Assembly (NCBI GenBank): GCA_964436125.1
Contig: CAYTBT010000013.1
Location: 1-64,000, forward strand
DNA length: 64,000 nt
Reading direction: 5' to 3'
From: CAYRFF01 sp964436125
GTDB lineage: Bacteria; Bacteroidota; Bacteroidia; Chitinophagales; Saprospiraceae
Shown here: piece by piece, positions 15,755 to 25,057 of the stretch
Position numbering within the stretch: the first letter of the stretch is position 1
Layout of the letters: every line of letters begins with the position of its first letter
Made by a program: the position numbers and the translations under genes
The notes under the pieces: model-generated
Databases searched by the model: none
Seen by the model: the letters and a program-made list of their open reading frames with translations, nothing else
What the model was told of the DNA's origin: nothing

Positions 15755-16594
15755 TTACTTACTTCTTCTTTTCTTCTTTCTACTACTTACAATCAACCGA
15801 TTGGAAGCATTTTTCTTTTTTCTTGTCTTCTTACCTTTGGCGAGGAGACCTTTACGTGAACGCGGATGGCCACCTGAAGCTCTACCTTCACCACCACCCA
15901 TCGGGTGATCCACAGGATTCATAACAACACCACGTGTACGTGGTCTTCTTCCTTTCCATCGGTTTCTTCCGGCTTTCCCCATCACTTCTTGATTATGGTC
16001 GCGATTGGAGGTAATGCCGACCGTTGCTTTACAAGTCAGTAAAATTCTTCTCACTTCACCGGAAGGCATTTTTATCACCGCATATTTCCCTTCTTTTCCC
16101 ATCAACTGGGCATTGGTTCCCGCTCCACGGGCAATAGCTGCACCTGCACCGGGTCTCAATTCGACGGCATGAATTACCGTACCGAAAGGAATATCTTTTA
16201 AGTACATTGCATTTCCTACTGTAGGTTTGGCCTCTTTGCCTGAAATCACTTCATCACCTACCTTCAGATCTCGGGGTGCAATGATATATCTCTTTTCACC
16301 GTCCCTATAAGCAAGTAAAGCTATATGTGCGGAGCGATTGGGATCATATTCAATTGATTGCACCTTGGCGGGGACTCCGTCTTTATCGCGTTTAAAATCA
16401 ATGATTCTATAGCGACGTTTATGTCCACCACCACGATAGCGTGTTGTCATTCTTCCCTGGGAGTTTCTCCCACCGGTGCTAGATTTCTTGGCTATCAAGC
16501 TTTTTTCAGGACTATTTTCTTTCAACTCTTTAGTATCAACAGATACTCTGAATCTCGATCCTGGTGAAACCGGTTTATATTTCTTGACTGACAT
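15755..16594 (-). CDS. rplB: 50S ribosomal protein L2
   Basis: uL2, 279 aa, needed for subunit association and peptidyl transfer. It shows the motifs NSQGRMTTRYRGGGHKRRYR, VELRPGAGAAIARGAGTNAQLMGKEG, and the C-terminal VVMNPVDHPMGGGEGRASGGHPRS that includes the conserved His. It is followed by a Lys/Arg-rich end. Standard S10-operon position. Confidence 0.97.
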   Translation of the reverse strand: MSVKKYKPVSPGSRFRVSVDTKELKENSPEKSLIAKKSSTGGRNSQGRMTTRYRGGGHKRRYRIIDFKRDKDGVPAKVQSIEYDPNRSAHIALLAYRDGEKRYIIAPRDLKVGDEVISGKEAKPTVGNAMYLKDIPFGTVIHAVELRPGAGAAIARGAGTNAQLMGKEGKYAVIKMPSGEVRRILLTCKATVGITSNRDHNQEVMGKAGRNRWKGRRPRTRGVVMNPVDHPMGGGEGRASGGHPRSRKGLLAKGKKTRKKKNASNRLIVSSRKKKRRSK

Positions 16595-16619
16595 CCTTCT
16601 ACTATTTACGTATTATAAA

Positions 16620-16916
16620 TTATATATCACTATACAAGTCAATAAATTCTCCTTCCTCTACCGAAACAATGGCTTTCTTAAAAGCGGGTTTACGCCCATC
16701 TATAGTTCCTGAACGCTGATATCTCGACTTCTTTTTACCCGGCATAACCATTGTATTGACAGAAGTTACTTTTACGTCATATCGATCTTCCACAGCTTTC
16801 CTTATTTCGATCTTATTGGCCTTGCGGTTCACTACAAAACTATATTTATTTAAGTCTTCAGTTACCTTTTCAGCTTTCTCTGAAATAATGGGTTTTATTA
16901 AAATTCTTTTTGCCAT
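16620..16916 (-). CDS. rplW: 50S ribosomal protein L23
   Basis: uL23, 98 aa, exit-tunnel protein that docks trigger factor and SRP. It begins AKRILIKPIISEKAEKVTEDLNKYSFVV and has KIEIRKAVEDRYDVKVTSVNTMVMPGK. It lies between rplD (21 bp) and rplB (25 bp). Confidence 0.96.
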   Translation of the reverse strand: MAKRILIKPIISEKAEKVTEDLNKYSFVVNRKANKIEIRKAVEDRYDVKVTSVNTMVMPGKKKSRYQRSGTIDGRKPAFKKAIVSVEEGEFIDLYSDI

Positions 16917-16937
16917 AGCTAATTACTTTATGCTTAA

Positions 16938-17564
16938 TTATGCAAATAATGAATTAATTTTATCAATGGCCTCTTCCTCAATGATAAGTTTATCGGCATT
17001 CACAACTTGATAAGTATTGACTAGTTCACCTTGCACTATTTCAACACCCGGTATATTCCGTGCAGAAAGGTATGCATTGCGATTATTCCCGGCAGTTATG
17101 ACAAGGAGCTTAGTGTTTTCAAGCTCAGCACTTGCAAGGAAATTATAAAAGTCCTTGGTCTTAGGTGCATCAAAGGCTAGTGAATCTACGATAAGGATAT
17201 TATCACTCTGTGCTTTATCAGCAAATGCGCTCTGACGTGCTAGCCTTTTAACTTTCTTATTCAACTTAATATTATAAGAACGCGGTCGTGGGCCGAATAC
17301 CCGGCCACCGCCACGGAAGATAGGATTTTTTATATCCCCGGCACGAGCGGTACCTGTTCCCTTCTGGCGTTTAATCTTCTTTCCTGAACCACGTACATCA
17401 CCTCTCTCCTTGGCTTTATGCGTTCCTTGTCGCTGCGCATTGTTGTAAGCTCTTACAGCAAGATAAACGCAATGCTCATTGGGCTCTATACCATAAATAT
17501 CCTCAGGTAAATCGATTGTATTTCCTGTTGAATCGCCTTTTATGTTTATTACATCAACGTTCAT
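16938..17564 (-). CDS. rplD: 50S ribosomal protein L4
   Basis: uL4, 208 aa. The tunnel-lining loop includes GTHKAKERGDVRGSGKKIKRQKGTGTARAGDIKNPIFRGGGRVFGPRPRSY. The globular part includes the C-terminal VQGELVNTYQVVNADKLIIEEEAID. In E. coli L4 represses the S10 operon. The structured gap before rplC is a candidate site for similar control but this is inference. It starts 4 bp after rplC. Confidence 0.96.
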   Translation of the reverse strand: MNVDVINIKGDSTGNTIDLPEDIYGIEPNEHCVYLAVRAYNNAQRQGTHKAKERGDVRGSGKKIKRQKGTGTARAGDIKNPIFRGGGRVFGPRPRSYNIKLNKKVKRLARQSAFADKAQSDNILIVDSLAFDAPKTKDFYNFLASAELENTKLLVITAGNNRNAYLSARNIPGVEIVQGELVNTYQVVNADKLIIEEEAIDKINSLFA

Positions 17565-17568
17565 TATC

Positions 17569-18192
17569 TTATTGCTTTTCTATGATGACATAGGATCCTT
17601 TATGACCCGGAATGGCACCTTTTATTAATAATAAATTCTTGTCGCTTAACATTTTCAGTACTTCCAGATTTTCAATCTTTACGCGATTTCCTCCAGTTCT
17701 ACCCGGCATTCTCATCCCTTTAAAGACACGGGATGGATCTGAAGAAGCACCGACTGAACCACCGGCTCTTTCTTGATCGCCTTGGCCGTGCGTTTTATCG
17801 CCGACACCGCGGAAGCCATGGCGTTTAACGACTCCTTGGAATCCTTTCCCCTTGGTGATACCGACAACATTTACCATATCGCCTTCTTCAAAGACATCGT
17901 CGATTGTAAGAGAATCACCGAGGTTTTTCTCAATATCCATGTCTCTAAATTCCACAACTTTATGTTTGGGGGAGACACCAGCTTTATCAAAATGAGCTAT
18001 CTCGGCATTGGAAGTATTCTTGGCCTTCTTGTCTCCGTAACCAAGTTGAATAGCGTTATAGCCATCTGTTTCTTCAGTTTTTACCTGAGTAACATAGTTT
18101 TCATGGGCTTCTACTATTGTACAAGCTTGATTCCTATCGGCATCATCGTAGATGCTCGTCATTCCGATTTTCTTTCCGATTATTCCGTTCAC
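17569..18192 (-). CDS. rplC: 50S ribosomal protein L3
   Basis: uL3, 207 aa, reaching the peptidyl-transferase centre. It begins MNGIIGKKIGMTSIYDD and has the loop GVVKRHGFRGVGDKTHGQGDQERAGGSVGASSDPSRVFKGMRMPGRTG. The Gln-methylation region is conserved. It is preceded by a 116-bp gap after rpsJ that can fold into hairpins. Confidence 0.96.
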   Translation of the reverse strand: MNGIIGKKIGMTSIYDDADRNQACTIVEAHENYVTQVKTEETDGYNAIQLGYGDKKAKNTSNAEIAHFDKAGVSPKHKVVEFRDMDIEKNLGDSLTIDDVFEEGDMVNVVGITKGKGFQGVVKRHGFRGVGDKTHGQGDQERAGGSVGASSDPSRVFKGMRMPGRTGGNRVKIENLEVLKMLSDKNLLLIKGAIPGHKGSYVIIEKQ

Positions 18193-18309
18193 AACTTTAC
18201 GCTTTAATCGTATTAATAAATTTTCCTTTAGTTATATCATCTCATCATCTGAGAGATAAGGCTGTACAGGCATTTGCCGAAAGGCATACAGTAATGCTCG
18301 AGGTACAGC
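18193..18309 (-). promoter_or_regulatory. candidate structured leader between rpsJ and rplC
   Basis: The largest gap in the S10 block (116 bp). On the transcribed minus strand, GCTGTAC and GTACAGC (plus coordinates 18303-18309 and 18261-18267) can form a 7-bp outer stem. A 4-bp inner stem TGCC/GGCA (18275-18286) has a TTTC loop. Nearby, ATCTC and GAGAT form a further small stem. No T-run follows, so it is not a plain terminator. Function is unknown; ribosomal-protein autoregulation is one possibility. Confidence 0.4.
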
Positions 18310-18617
18310 TATGTCAACTTTACTTGAATATCAACTCCACTAGGCAGTTCCAATCTCGATAGAGAATCGACAGTCTTCTGAGTAGGCGAATAAATCTCTA
18401 TGAGACGTTTATGGGTACGTAATTCAAACTGCTCACGGGAAGTCTTGTTGACATGCGGTGAACGCAATACAGTGAAGATTTCCTTTTTCGTGGGCAGCGG
18501 AATCGGCCCCGATACAACAGCTCCGCTAGTGCGCACTGTCTTAATAATCTTAGCAGTAGATTTATCCACCAGATTATGATCATAAGATCGTAGCTTGATT
18601 CTGATTTTCTGATTCAT
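18309..18617 (-). CDS. rpsJ: 30S ribosomal protein S10
   Basis: uS10 (NusE), 102 aa, which also takes part in transcription antitermination. It begins QKIRIKLRSYDHNLVDKS and carries SGAVVSGPIPLPTKKEIFTVLRSPHVNKTSREQFELRTHKRLIEI. It follows fusA by 36 bp without an intervening tuf gene. Confidence 0.97.
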   Translation of the reverse strand: MNQKIRIKLRSYDHNLVDKSTAKIIKTVRTSGAVVSGPIPLPTKKEIFTVLRSPHVNKTSREQFELRTHKRLIEIYSPTQKTVDSLSRLELPSGVDIQVKLT

Positions 18618-18653
18618 GCCTCTTTTATATTAAATCAATTATGCAATAGGTGA

Positions 18654-20783
18654 TTATGCGTGCACTTCACCTTTAGCTTCTTCAATTATTTCTTTTGCAA
18701 TCCCTGATGGTGCCGGTGCAAAGTGTGAGAATTCCATTGATGAACTTGCTCTACCTGAGGTGAGTGTTCTGAGCTCAGTAACATAACCGAACATCTCAGA
18801 CAATGGCACTTCTGCTTTAACCACAACTGCATTACTCTTGCTTTCCTGGCCTTTCATCAAGCCTCTTCTTCTATTCAAGTCTCCGATTACTGTTCCGGTG
18901 TATTCTTCCGGTGTGGTAACCTCTAGTTTCATAATCGGCTCAAGGATGACGGGTGCAGTCTGCTTAGCTGCTGCACGGAAACCTTCCTTGGCACAGAGTT
19001 CAAATGCAATAGGCTTGGAATCCACTGAGTGCATTGAACCATCATAGACACGGACTTTCATGGAATCTATGGCAAATCCTGCGAGTACACCATTGTCCAT
19101 CATCTGCTTAAATCCGTCCTTAATCGGCTTCTGATAGTTCTTATCAATTGCGCCTCCGAAGATATCCCAGATAAACTGCAATTTCTCTCCTTTTTCAAAC
19201 TCCTCGCTTTCTAAATATTCATCATCAGCAGGCCCAAGCTCAAATTCCATATCAGCAAAGAGCCCTGATCCACCGGATTGCTTCTTGAGTCTCTCTCTGT
19301 GAGAGACTGTTTTAGTTAATGCTTCTTTATAATTAACCTGTGGAGCACCTTTATTAATGTCCACTTTAAATTCTCTTTTAAGACGATCAACAATAATCTC
19401 CAGGTGTAATTCGCCCATACCACTGATTACTGTCTGATTGGTATCTTCATTATAACTTACCGTAAAGGTTGGATCCTCTTCAGATAGCTTATTTAAGGCC
19501 ATCCCTAGCTTCTCAAGATCCTTCTGAGACCGCGGCTCTACTGCAAGGCCTATCACTGGATCGGGGAAAGTCATATCTTCAAGAACTATCGGGTGATCGA
19601 GATCACAGAGTGTGTCTCCTGTTCTGATATCTTTAAACCCTACACCGGCAGCTATATCACCAGCTTCAACAACATCGATGGGGTTTTGCTTATTGGAATG
19701 CATCTGGTAAAGTCTCGATATTCTCTCCTTCTTCCCGGAACGGCTGTTCAATACATAGGAACCGGCTTCAAGTTTACCTGAATAAGCTCTGAAAAATGCA
19801 AGCCTTCCTACATAGGGATCCGTAGCAATCTTAAATGCCAGGGATGAAAATGGTTCATCGACATCAGGCTTTCTCTCTACCTCTTCTCCCGTATCGGGAT
19901 TAATACCTGATATGGATCCTACATCCATCGGTGAAGGCAAATATGCACATACAGCATCTAGAAGAGCTTGAACACCTTTATTCTTAAAAGCAGATCCACA
20001 GAGCATAGGTATAATACTCTTGTCAATAACTGCTTCTCTTATTGCATTTCTTATTTCTTCTTCAGTAATAGAATCCGGATCTTCAAAAAACTTTTCTAAG
20101 ATTGACTCGTCATATTCAGCAACAGATTCTAGCAAATGTTCCCTGTGCTCAGCTACCGTCTCCTGTAGCTCTTCCGGAATATCGATTTCTTCATAAGTCA
20201 TCCCGAAGTCGTCTTCATTCCAGACGATTGCTTTATTGGTGATTAAATCCACAACACCTTTGAAATCATCTTCTGCTCCGATAGGAACTTGGAGTGGAAC
20301 GGGATTGGCACCGAGCATTTCTTTTACCTGACGACATACGTCAAAGAAATCTGCACCTTGTCTATCCATTTTATTTACAAATCCCAGACGAGGAACACCA
20401 TACTTATCCGCTTGTCTCCAGACGGTTTCAGATTGTGGTTCAACCCCGGAAGCAGCACAGAAAAGTGCTACAACACCATCGAGTACACGGAGGGAACGCT
20501 CAACCTCAACTGTAAAGTCAACGTGCCCCGGAGTATCGATGATATTAATTGAATATTTGTCATCTTTCCACTTCCACGAAGTTTTAGTCGCTGCAGAGGT
20601 AATCGTAATACCGCGCTCTTGCTCCTGCTCCATCCAGTCCATCACGGCAGCACCGTCATGTGTTTCACCTATTTTATGGCTTATGCCTGTATAAAAAAGG
20701 ATACGCTCAGTAGTTGTTGTTTTACCTGCATCGATATGGGCAGCGATTCCTATGTTCCTCGTGTATGTTAAGTCTCTTGACAT
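18654..20783 (-). CDS. fusA: elongation factor G
   Basis: Translocation GTPase, 709 aa. G motifs are visible near the N-terminus: P-loop AHIDAGKTTTTERIL (about 15-29), switch II DTPGHVDFTVEVERSL, and NKMDRQGADF. Domains II-V follow, with PQVNYKEALTK and the C-terminal SEMFGYVTELRTLTSGRASSSMEFSHF. Located between rpsG (51 bp) and rpsJ. It looks like the canonical EF-G rather than a recycling-only paralogue, judged by its str-operon context. Confidence 0.97.
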   Translation of the reverse strand: MSRDLTYTRNIGIAAHIDAGKTTTTERILFYTGISHKIGETHDGAAVMDWMEQEQERGITITSAATKTSWKWKDDKYSINIIDTPGHVDFTVEVERSLRVLDGVVALFCAASGVEPQSETVWRQADKYGVPRLGFVNKMDRQGADFFDVCRQVKEMLGANPVPLQVPIGAEDDFKGVVDLITNKAIVWNEDDFGMTYEEIDIPEELQETVAEHREHLLESVAEYDESILEKFFEDPDSITEEEIRNAIREAVIDKSIIPMLCGSAFKNKGVQALLDAVCAYLPSPMDVGSISGINPDTGEEVERKPDVDEPFSSLAFKIATDPYVGRLAFFRAYSGKLEAGSYVLNSRSGKKERISRLYQMHSNKQNPIDVVEAGDIAAGVGFKDIRTGDTLCDLDHPIVLEDMTFPDPVIGLAVEPRSQKDLEKLGMALNKLSEEDPTFTVSYNEDTNQTVISGMGELHLEIIVDRLKREFKVDINKGAPQVNYKEALTKTVSHRERLKKQSGGSGLFADMEFELGPADDEYLESEEFEKGEKLQFIWDIFGGAIDKNYQKPIKDGFKQMMDNGVLAGFAIDSMKVRVYDGSMHSVDSKPIAFELCAKEGFRAAAKQTAPVILEPIMKLEVTTPEEYTGTVIGDLNRRRGLMKGQESKSNAVVVKAEVPLSEMFGYVTELRTLTSGRASSSMEFSHFAPAPSGIAKEIIEEAKGEVHA

Positions 20784-20834
20784 GACAAAAAATTATCTTC
20801 TTCTTAATTATGATTTTACTTCTCTTCTACAATA

Positions 20835-21305
20835 TTATACTCTGAAATGGGCAAATGCACGGTTGGACTCCGCCATTCTATGCATTTCTTCTTTTCTCTT
20901 TACAGAGGCTCCTTCCCCTTTACTAGCCGCAATAAGCTCAGCTGCGAGCTTATTTGCCATTCCTTTATCTGCTCTTTGACGTGAAAAATTAATCAACCAG
21001 CGCATTCCAAAAAATAATTTTCGGTTTGCCGGTATTTCAGTTGGTATCTGAAAGGTTGCACCACCGATACGACGACTTCTCACCTCAACTTGAGGCATTG
21101 CATTATTCAATGCTTGCTTCCATACCTCATGTGGATCTTTATCTTCAACGCGTTCTGCAATAATGTCCATTGCGTCGTAGAATATCTTATACGATAAGCT
21201 CTTCTTGCCCTGAACCATGAGATTATTCACAAATCTCGTAACCATCGGATCCTTATAGCGTGGATCTGGTTGAAGTCTTCTTACTCTTGGCTTTCTTTTT
21301 CTCAT
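20835..21305 (-). CDS. rpsG: 30S ribosomal protein S7
   Basis: uS7, 156 aa, primary binder that organises the 30S head near the E site. It has RRLQPDPRYKDPMVTRFVNNLMVQGKKSLSYKIFYDAM and SRRIGGATFQIPTEI. In E. coli it autoregulates the str operon. It is 12 bp after rpsL. Confidence 0.97.
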   Translation of the reverse strand: MRKRKPRVRRLQPDPRYKDPMVTRFVNNLMVQGKKSLSYKIFYDAMDIIAERVEDKDPHEVWKQALNNAMPQVEVRSRRIGGATFQIPTEIPANRKLFFGMRWLINFSRQRADKGMANKLAAELIAASKGEGASVKRKEEMHRMAESNRAFAHFRV

Positions 21306-21317
21306 CTTCTCGCTTAA

Positions 21318-21689
21318 TTATTTAGGTCGTTTAGTCCCATATTTAGAACGTGATTGTAATCTGTCTTGAACACCGGCTGTATCAAGCGCACCACGTACAA
21401 TCGTATAGTTAACTCCCGGTAAGTCTTTTACTCGACCTCCTCTGATAAGTACGATCGAGTGCTCCTGTAAGTTATGCCCTTCACCCGGAATGTATGCGAG
21501 CACCTCTATACCATTGGTCAGTCGCACCTTCGCTACTTTACGCAAGGCTGAATTTGGCTTCTTCGGGGTCGTAGTATAAACTCTTGTACATACTCCTCGC
21601 TTCTGTGGACATCCTTGTAGCGCCCTCGAGTCACTCTTCTGAACAATTTTTTCCCTGCCCTTCCGTATAAGCTGATTTATAGTAGGCAT
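21318..21689 (-). CDS. rpsL: 30S ribosomal protein S12
   Basis: uS12, 123 aa, decoding-centre protein and classical streptomycin-resistance locus. The loops TPKKPNSALRKVAKVRL and GRVKDLPGVNYTIVRGALD carry Lys at the two positions where resistance mutations usually fall, so the sequence looks wild type. It is the first gene of the long minus-strand cluster and is preceded by a good promoter. Confidence 0.97.
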   Translation of the reverse strand: MPTINQLIRKGREKIVQKSDSRALQGCPQKRGVCTRVYTTTPKKPNSALRKVAKVRLTNGIEVLAYIPGEGHNLQEHSIVLIRGGRVKDLPGVNYTIVRGALDTAGVQDRLQSRSKYGTKRPK

Positions 21690-21771
21690 ACTTTCCTTCT
21701 CTTATTATATTAAAAAATAAACCGGTACTTACTTTATTTACCGTTCTTAATGCTCTTTTCTAAAGCGATTG

Positions 21772-21802
21772 CAAAGGTACATTTATTCCTTTTATTATCC
21801 AA
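21772..21802 (-). promoter_or_regulatory. promoter of the rpsL ribosomal cluster
   Basis: On the minus strand TTGG (21799-21802), a 19-bp spacer, then TACCTTTG (21772-21779). This fits the Bacteroidota -33/-7 consensus with one change in the -33 box. Expected start near 21765, giving a leader of about 75 nt before the rpsL ATG. Confidence 0.7.
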
Positions 21803-22402
21803 GCTCCATCCAAAAATATTTCAATATTGTTCAAAAAAAATCCTTTTCCCACCTCTCATCTTGTCTTCAGGCAAGGTGTACCAGCAATATAACATTCACA
21901 TTCCGTGCCGATTTATGCTGACACATCCTTTCTATAACGGCTATATTTGTTTTATTCCCAGCTTTAGGTTCGCATAGGCTGTACTTTTATGTCGGAGTCA
22001 ATCGCATTCCCATTTTTTCATCACTGCTATTTCTTCCTAGAAGGCAATCCGGTCAATTATATACCCGCTGTTATGACCGTCAAAGGTTTATCAATATCTG
22101 CAGGGGAAAAATTTAATAAAAGCTACCTATGTACGTCTATTCCGCTATCTCAGTTCAGCATAAGCCCATAGTTTTATGGTAGATAGGATTTCCATTGCTC
22201 AGTTTTCTTTACTAGGCTGATTATCTTTATTCCACAACACGCATTCCTACACTTATGAGTGCGTTTCCTACACTATCAACTTTAAATTCTATAAATATCA
22301 CTATCCTAGATAAAAAATAGTAGTAATAATATGGAATTTACAAATTTATACTTTACATTTAAGCTATCAATCAATTTTATCACTAGATAAAACCTATCCA
22401 AC
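21803..22402. other. intergenic region between the rpsL promoter and the DUF4199-like gene
   Basis: About 600 bp of AT-rich sequence between divergent genes. A 60-codon open frame at 21989-22171 has no family resemblance and no promoter, and is probably chance. I found no tRNA, repeat or strong hairpin here. Confidence 0.5.
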
Positions 22403-22840
22403 ATGAATGCACGTGATTTTAAGTACGGTATTATACTCTTCTTATGCTTTGTCATCTACTTCTTGCTCTTGTCCATCAATAACTACTATTTCAACTCCTA
22501 TCTCCGGATAGGAAATGTCGTATTTCATTCTATCATTGTCTATCTCGCGATATCGCGATTTCACGATTCTGCAATTGCCAAGAAAAGATTTAACTATCTC
22601 TCGGGTTTTATGGCAGGTTTTAAGCCGAGTATTATAGCAACCGTGCTTTTTGCCGTATTTCAATTTTTCTATCTTACTTTTAATACTCATTTCCTTGAAG
22701 GACTTAAATCAACGAGTCCAATACAAGATTTTCTCACACCGGTTACAGCACCGATTGTAGTTTTGTTTGAAGGAGTGGCTATTTCATTAATTCTGTCCTA
22801 TCTTATTCTACGCATCATTGTGCGTAGTGAGGAAAATTAA
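22403..22840 (+). CDS. DUF4199-like integral membrane protein
   Basis: A 145-aa protein with four predicted membrane segments (about residues 9-27, 37-53, 73-93, 115-140) and a short charged end. The layout, the FMAGFKPSIIATVLFAVFQF segment and size resemble DUF4199 proteins, which are common and of unknown function in Bacteroidota. I cannot point to catalytic residues. It stands alone on the plus strand between two minus-strand units, so context gives no clue. Confidence 0.6.
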   Translation: MNARDFKYGIILFLCFVIYFLLLSINNYYFNSYLRIGNVVFHSIIVYLAISRFHDSAIAKKRFNYLSGFMAGFKPSIIATVLFAVFQFFYLTFNTHFLEGLKSTSPIQDFLTPVTAPIVVLFEGVAISLILSYLILRIIVRSEEN

Positions 22841-22977
22841 AGGAGGCACAGAGTAAGGCGATGAGATATAGCTTTAAATAGCAGAAAATATCTTTACTGT
22901 TACAATAAGCTCGTCATTTAAAGCCTGCATAGCACACAGGTCGCAGCATTGTGCATCAATGGGTTTCTATGTGGATT

Positions 22978-23460
22978 TTAATAGTTCGTTTTATCCTCCA
23001 TAGACTTCCACGCATTGAATAATTGAAGTGCTTCACTGCGAAAAGTATGGAATACAGGGATTTTGCGCTCCTCGAGATCCTTCCCGATCTCCTCATAGAT
23101 AAAGTTATCATCAAATCCGGCATCGGCAGCATCCTCCCGAGTACATGCCATAATAATCTTCTCTGGTCTAGCCCAGTATATGGCCCCAAGACACATAGGG
23201 CAGGGCTCGCAAGTGGTATATAAAATGGCATCTTCCAATTGGAAATCCCCAATCTTCCCGCATGCATCCCTTATCGCGACAACTTCAGCATGGGCCGTGG
23301 GATCATGTGATGACAACACTTGATTATACCCTTCTCCTATTATTTCTGAACCACGGACAATAACAGACCCGAATGGTCCCCCATGCCCATTCTCCATTCC
23401 ATATCTGGCTAATTCTATCGCGCGTTTCATATACTTCTCATGATTGATCTCCTGCTTCAT
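22978..23460 (-). CDS. guaD: guanine deaminase (cytidine-deaminase fold)
   Basis: Zinc hydrolase that converts guanine to xanthine in purine salvage and catabolism. The zinc site is His57-Ala-Glu59 (HAEVVAIRDAC) and Cys84/Cys87 (TTCEPCPMC). The segments GGPFGSVIV, LGAIYWARP, AADAGFDDNFIYEEI and the FNAWKS end closely match my recollection of the Bacillus subtilis enzyme, which argues for guanine deaminase over the tRNA deaminase TadA. Length 160 aa is normal. It sits 64 bp downstream of the polyprenyl synthase gene, same strand. Confidence 0.85.
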   Translation of the reverse strand: MKQEINHEKYMKRAIELARYGMENGHGGPFGSVIVRGSEIIGEGYNQVLSSHDPTAHAEVVAIRDACGKIGDFQLEDAILYTTCEPCPMCLGAIYWARPEKIIMACTREDAADAGFDDNFIYEEIGKDLEERKIPVFHTFRSEALQLFNAWKSMEDKTNY

Positions 23461-23524
23461 TCTATTTAGCTTCTTTTCTAGTAAATCTTCATTGTTATAT
23501 TGTCGTAATCTCTCTTTGTTCCAT

Positions 23525-24496
23525 TTATTTATTGCGGACTGTAAGCATTGGGAATAAGACTGAAAGTTGATCTACGACGCTCTGTTTCAGAGGTACTGCA
23601 TTAATAATTGCGCGAGATTGCTTGTTATAAAGCTCTATCTCTCCTTTAATCTGAGCCGGTATATCATAATGGTCATAAATCCCTTTAATGAGTGCTATTT
23701 CCCTTTCGCCTCTTATTTGACTTGAGTCAAATACTCTTTTTAAGCTACGCTTATCTTCTTCTGTTGCCCGCATCATAGAATAATGATACAGTAGAGTTTT
23801 TTTACCATTCAGGATATCGCCACCCTGTTTTTTCCCCGTATCCACTGAATCTCCATAAACATCAAGGTAATCATCCTTAATCTGAAATGCTATACCGACT
23901 TGCTCGCCCGCTTCTTGTAGTTGTCGCGCCTCAGACACCGACATTCCTCCCAGAAGACTCCCCATGAACATGGACAAGCCTAGAAGAACACCTGTTTTTA
24001 AGCGCACCATCTCAATGTAATCTGTATGCTCCACTTGATTCGATTTCTCAAATTCCATATCAAGCTCTTGTCCATGACATACTTCTAGCGCCGTCTGAAT
24101 AAATGCCTCTCGAATAAGCTCCTTTTGTTCACTTTCAAGGCGATTTATCAATTGAAAGCACAAAATCAACATTGCATCGCCGGACAAAATCGCCTTCGGA
24201 GTACTATACTTTTTATGTACTGTTGCGGCACCTCGTCTGATGTCTGCTTCATCCATAATATCATCGTGCACAAGGGTAAAGTTATGGAACAATTCAAGGA
24301 TATAAGCACCGAGAAGAGCTTCCTTACTTAATTCACCTTGTTTCTGCCTACTCAACACGAGACACAATAAAGGCCTGAACCTTTTCCCGCCTGTAGCCAT
24401 AATATAATTAATAGGCTCATAAAGACTCTCCGGCTCGGATTTAAATGCATTTTCCCTCAAGTATTGCTCAAATTCTGCTTTTAATTCTCCTATCAT
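23525..24496 (-). CDS. polyprenyl diphosphate synthase (short-chain isoprenyl family)
   Basis: Trans-prenyltransferase, 323 aa, that condenses IPP with an allylic diphosphate. First Asp-rich motif DDIMD at 78-82 (VHDDIMDEADIRRG), second DDYLD at 208-212 (QIKDDYLDVYGD), and the substrate motif GGKRFRP at 36-42. Phe73, five residues before the first motif, is bulky, which suggests a short product (farnesyl or geranylgeranyl diphosphate), though the exact length cannot be told. The start lies 1 bp from the stop of the upstream lipoprotein gene, so the two are probably coupled. Confidence 0.85.
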   Translation of the reverse strand: MIGELKAEFEQYLRENAFKSEPESLYEPINYIMATGGKRFRPLLCLVLSRQKQGELSKEALLGAYILELFHNFTLVHDDIMDEADIRRGAATVHKKYSTPKAILSGDAMLILCFQLINRLESEQKELIREAFIQTALEVCHGQELDMEFEKSNQVEHTDYIEMVRLKTGVLLGLSMFMGSLLGGMSVSEARQLQEAGEQVGIAFQIKDDYLDVYGDSVDTGKKQGGDILNGKKTLLYHYSMMRATEEDKRSLKRVFDSSQIRGEREIALIKGIYDHYDIPAQIKGEIELYNKQSRAIINAVPLKQSVVDQLSVLFPMLTVRNK

Positions 24497-24497
24497 A

Positions 24498-24992
24498 TCA
24501 CTTTTCTGTCAAGATAAAATGTGTTGTTGTCTCAGCATCGTCTGTCGCTTCTCCACTCATTATAGATACGTGAAATGTCGCACGACCGGCAACCTTAAAG
24601 CTCCCATTCCATTCAATCTTGCTGCCATCTGTATTTTTCCTCAATATACGCTTGCCATCAGGAGTAAAAATCATAAGATTGGTAAATGGATAAGTTCCGG
24701 TGAGACTCGCATGATACTGTTCCGATGGTTCTACGTATATATTATAGTACTTCACATCCTTTCCTTTTAAGTGGGCGGTCGCCTCATAGGTCTCCCCACT
24801 ATGCAATTCCATCAATATATTTTCAATCAATGGCAACTCTTCTTTCTGCTCCGCCGCATTCACCACTTCAGAAGTACTCATCGTATCGGGCGCTTTACTT
24901 ACCTCGGGCTGTGGTTCTTGCCGCTCTGTAGCATCCGCACAGGAGAAAAATACTATTACAGAACATAGGTAGAATAAATATGTAATTTTCAT
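24498..24992 (-). CDS. putative lipoprotein of unknown function
   Basis: With the start at 24992 it is a 164-aa protein with a lipoprotein signal (MKITYLFYLCSVIVFFSCADA, lipobox FFSC). A linker rich in Glu, Pro and Ala follows, then a beta-rich domain (ETYEATAHLKGKDVKYYNIYV and WNGSFKVAGRATFHVSIMSG). A longer reading from 25028 would overlap the -7 box, so the shorter start is preferred. The beta domain vaguely recalls pre-peptidase C-terminal-like folds, but I do not assign a function. Confidence 0.65.
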   Translation of the reverse strand: MKITYLFYLCSVIVFFSCADATERQEPQPEVSKAPDTMSTSEVVNAAEQKEELPLIENILMELHSGETYEATAHLKGKDVKYYNIYVEPSEQYHASLTGTYPFTNLMIFTPDGKRILRKNTDGSKIEWNGSFKVAGRATFHVSIMSGEATDDAETTTHFILTEK

Positions 24993-25025
24993 CTGGAGAT
25001 CTCTTTTAATTTCAGAATCATAGGT

Positions 25026-25057
25026 CAAATATATTACATTATTATAAACCTATCCAA
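25026..25057 (-). promoter_or_regulatory. promoter of the lipoprotein/polyprenyl synthase unit
   Basis: On the minus strand TTGG (25054-25057), a 20-bp spacer, then TATATTTG (25026-25033), a perfect -7 box. The predicted start near 25018 lies about 26 nt before the ATG at 24992. A copy of the TTTGCGNAAGC element lies a little upstream at 25075-25087. Confidence 0.6.

Noticed and set aside
21989..22171. 60-codon plus-strand frame in the rpsL/DUF4199-like gap
   Set aside because: No family resemblance, no promoter box and unremarkable composition; likely a chance frame.
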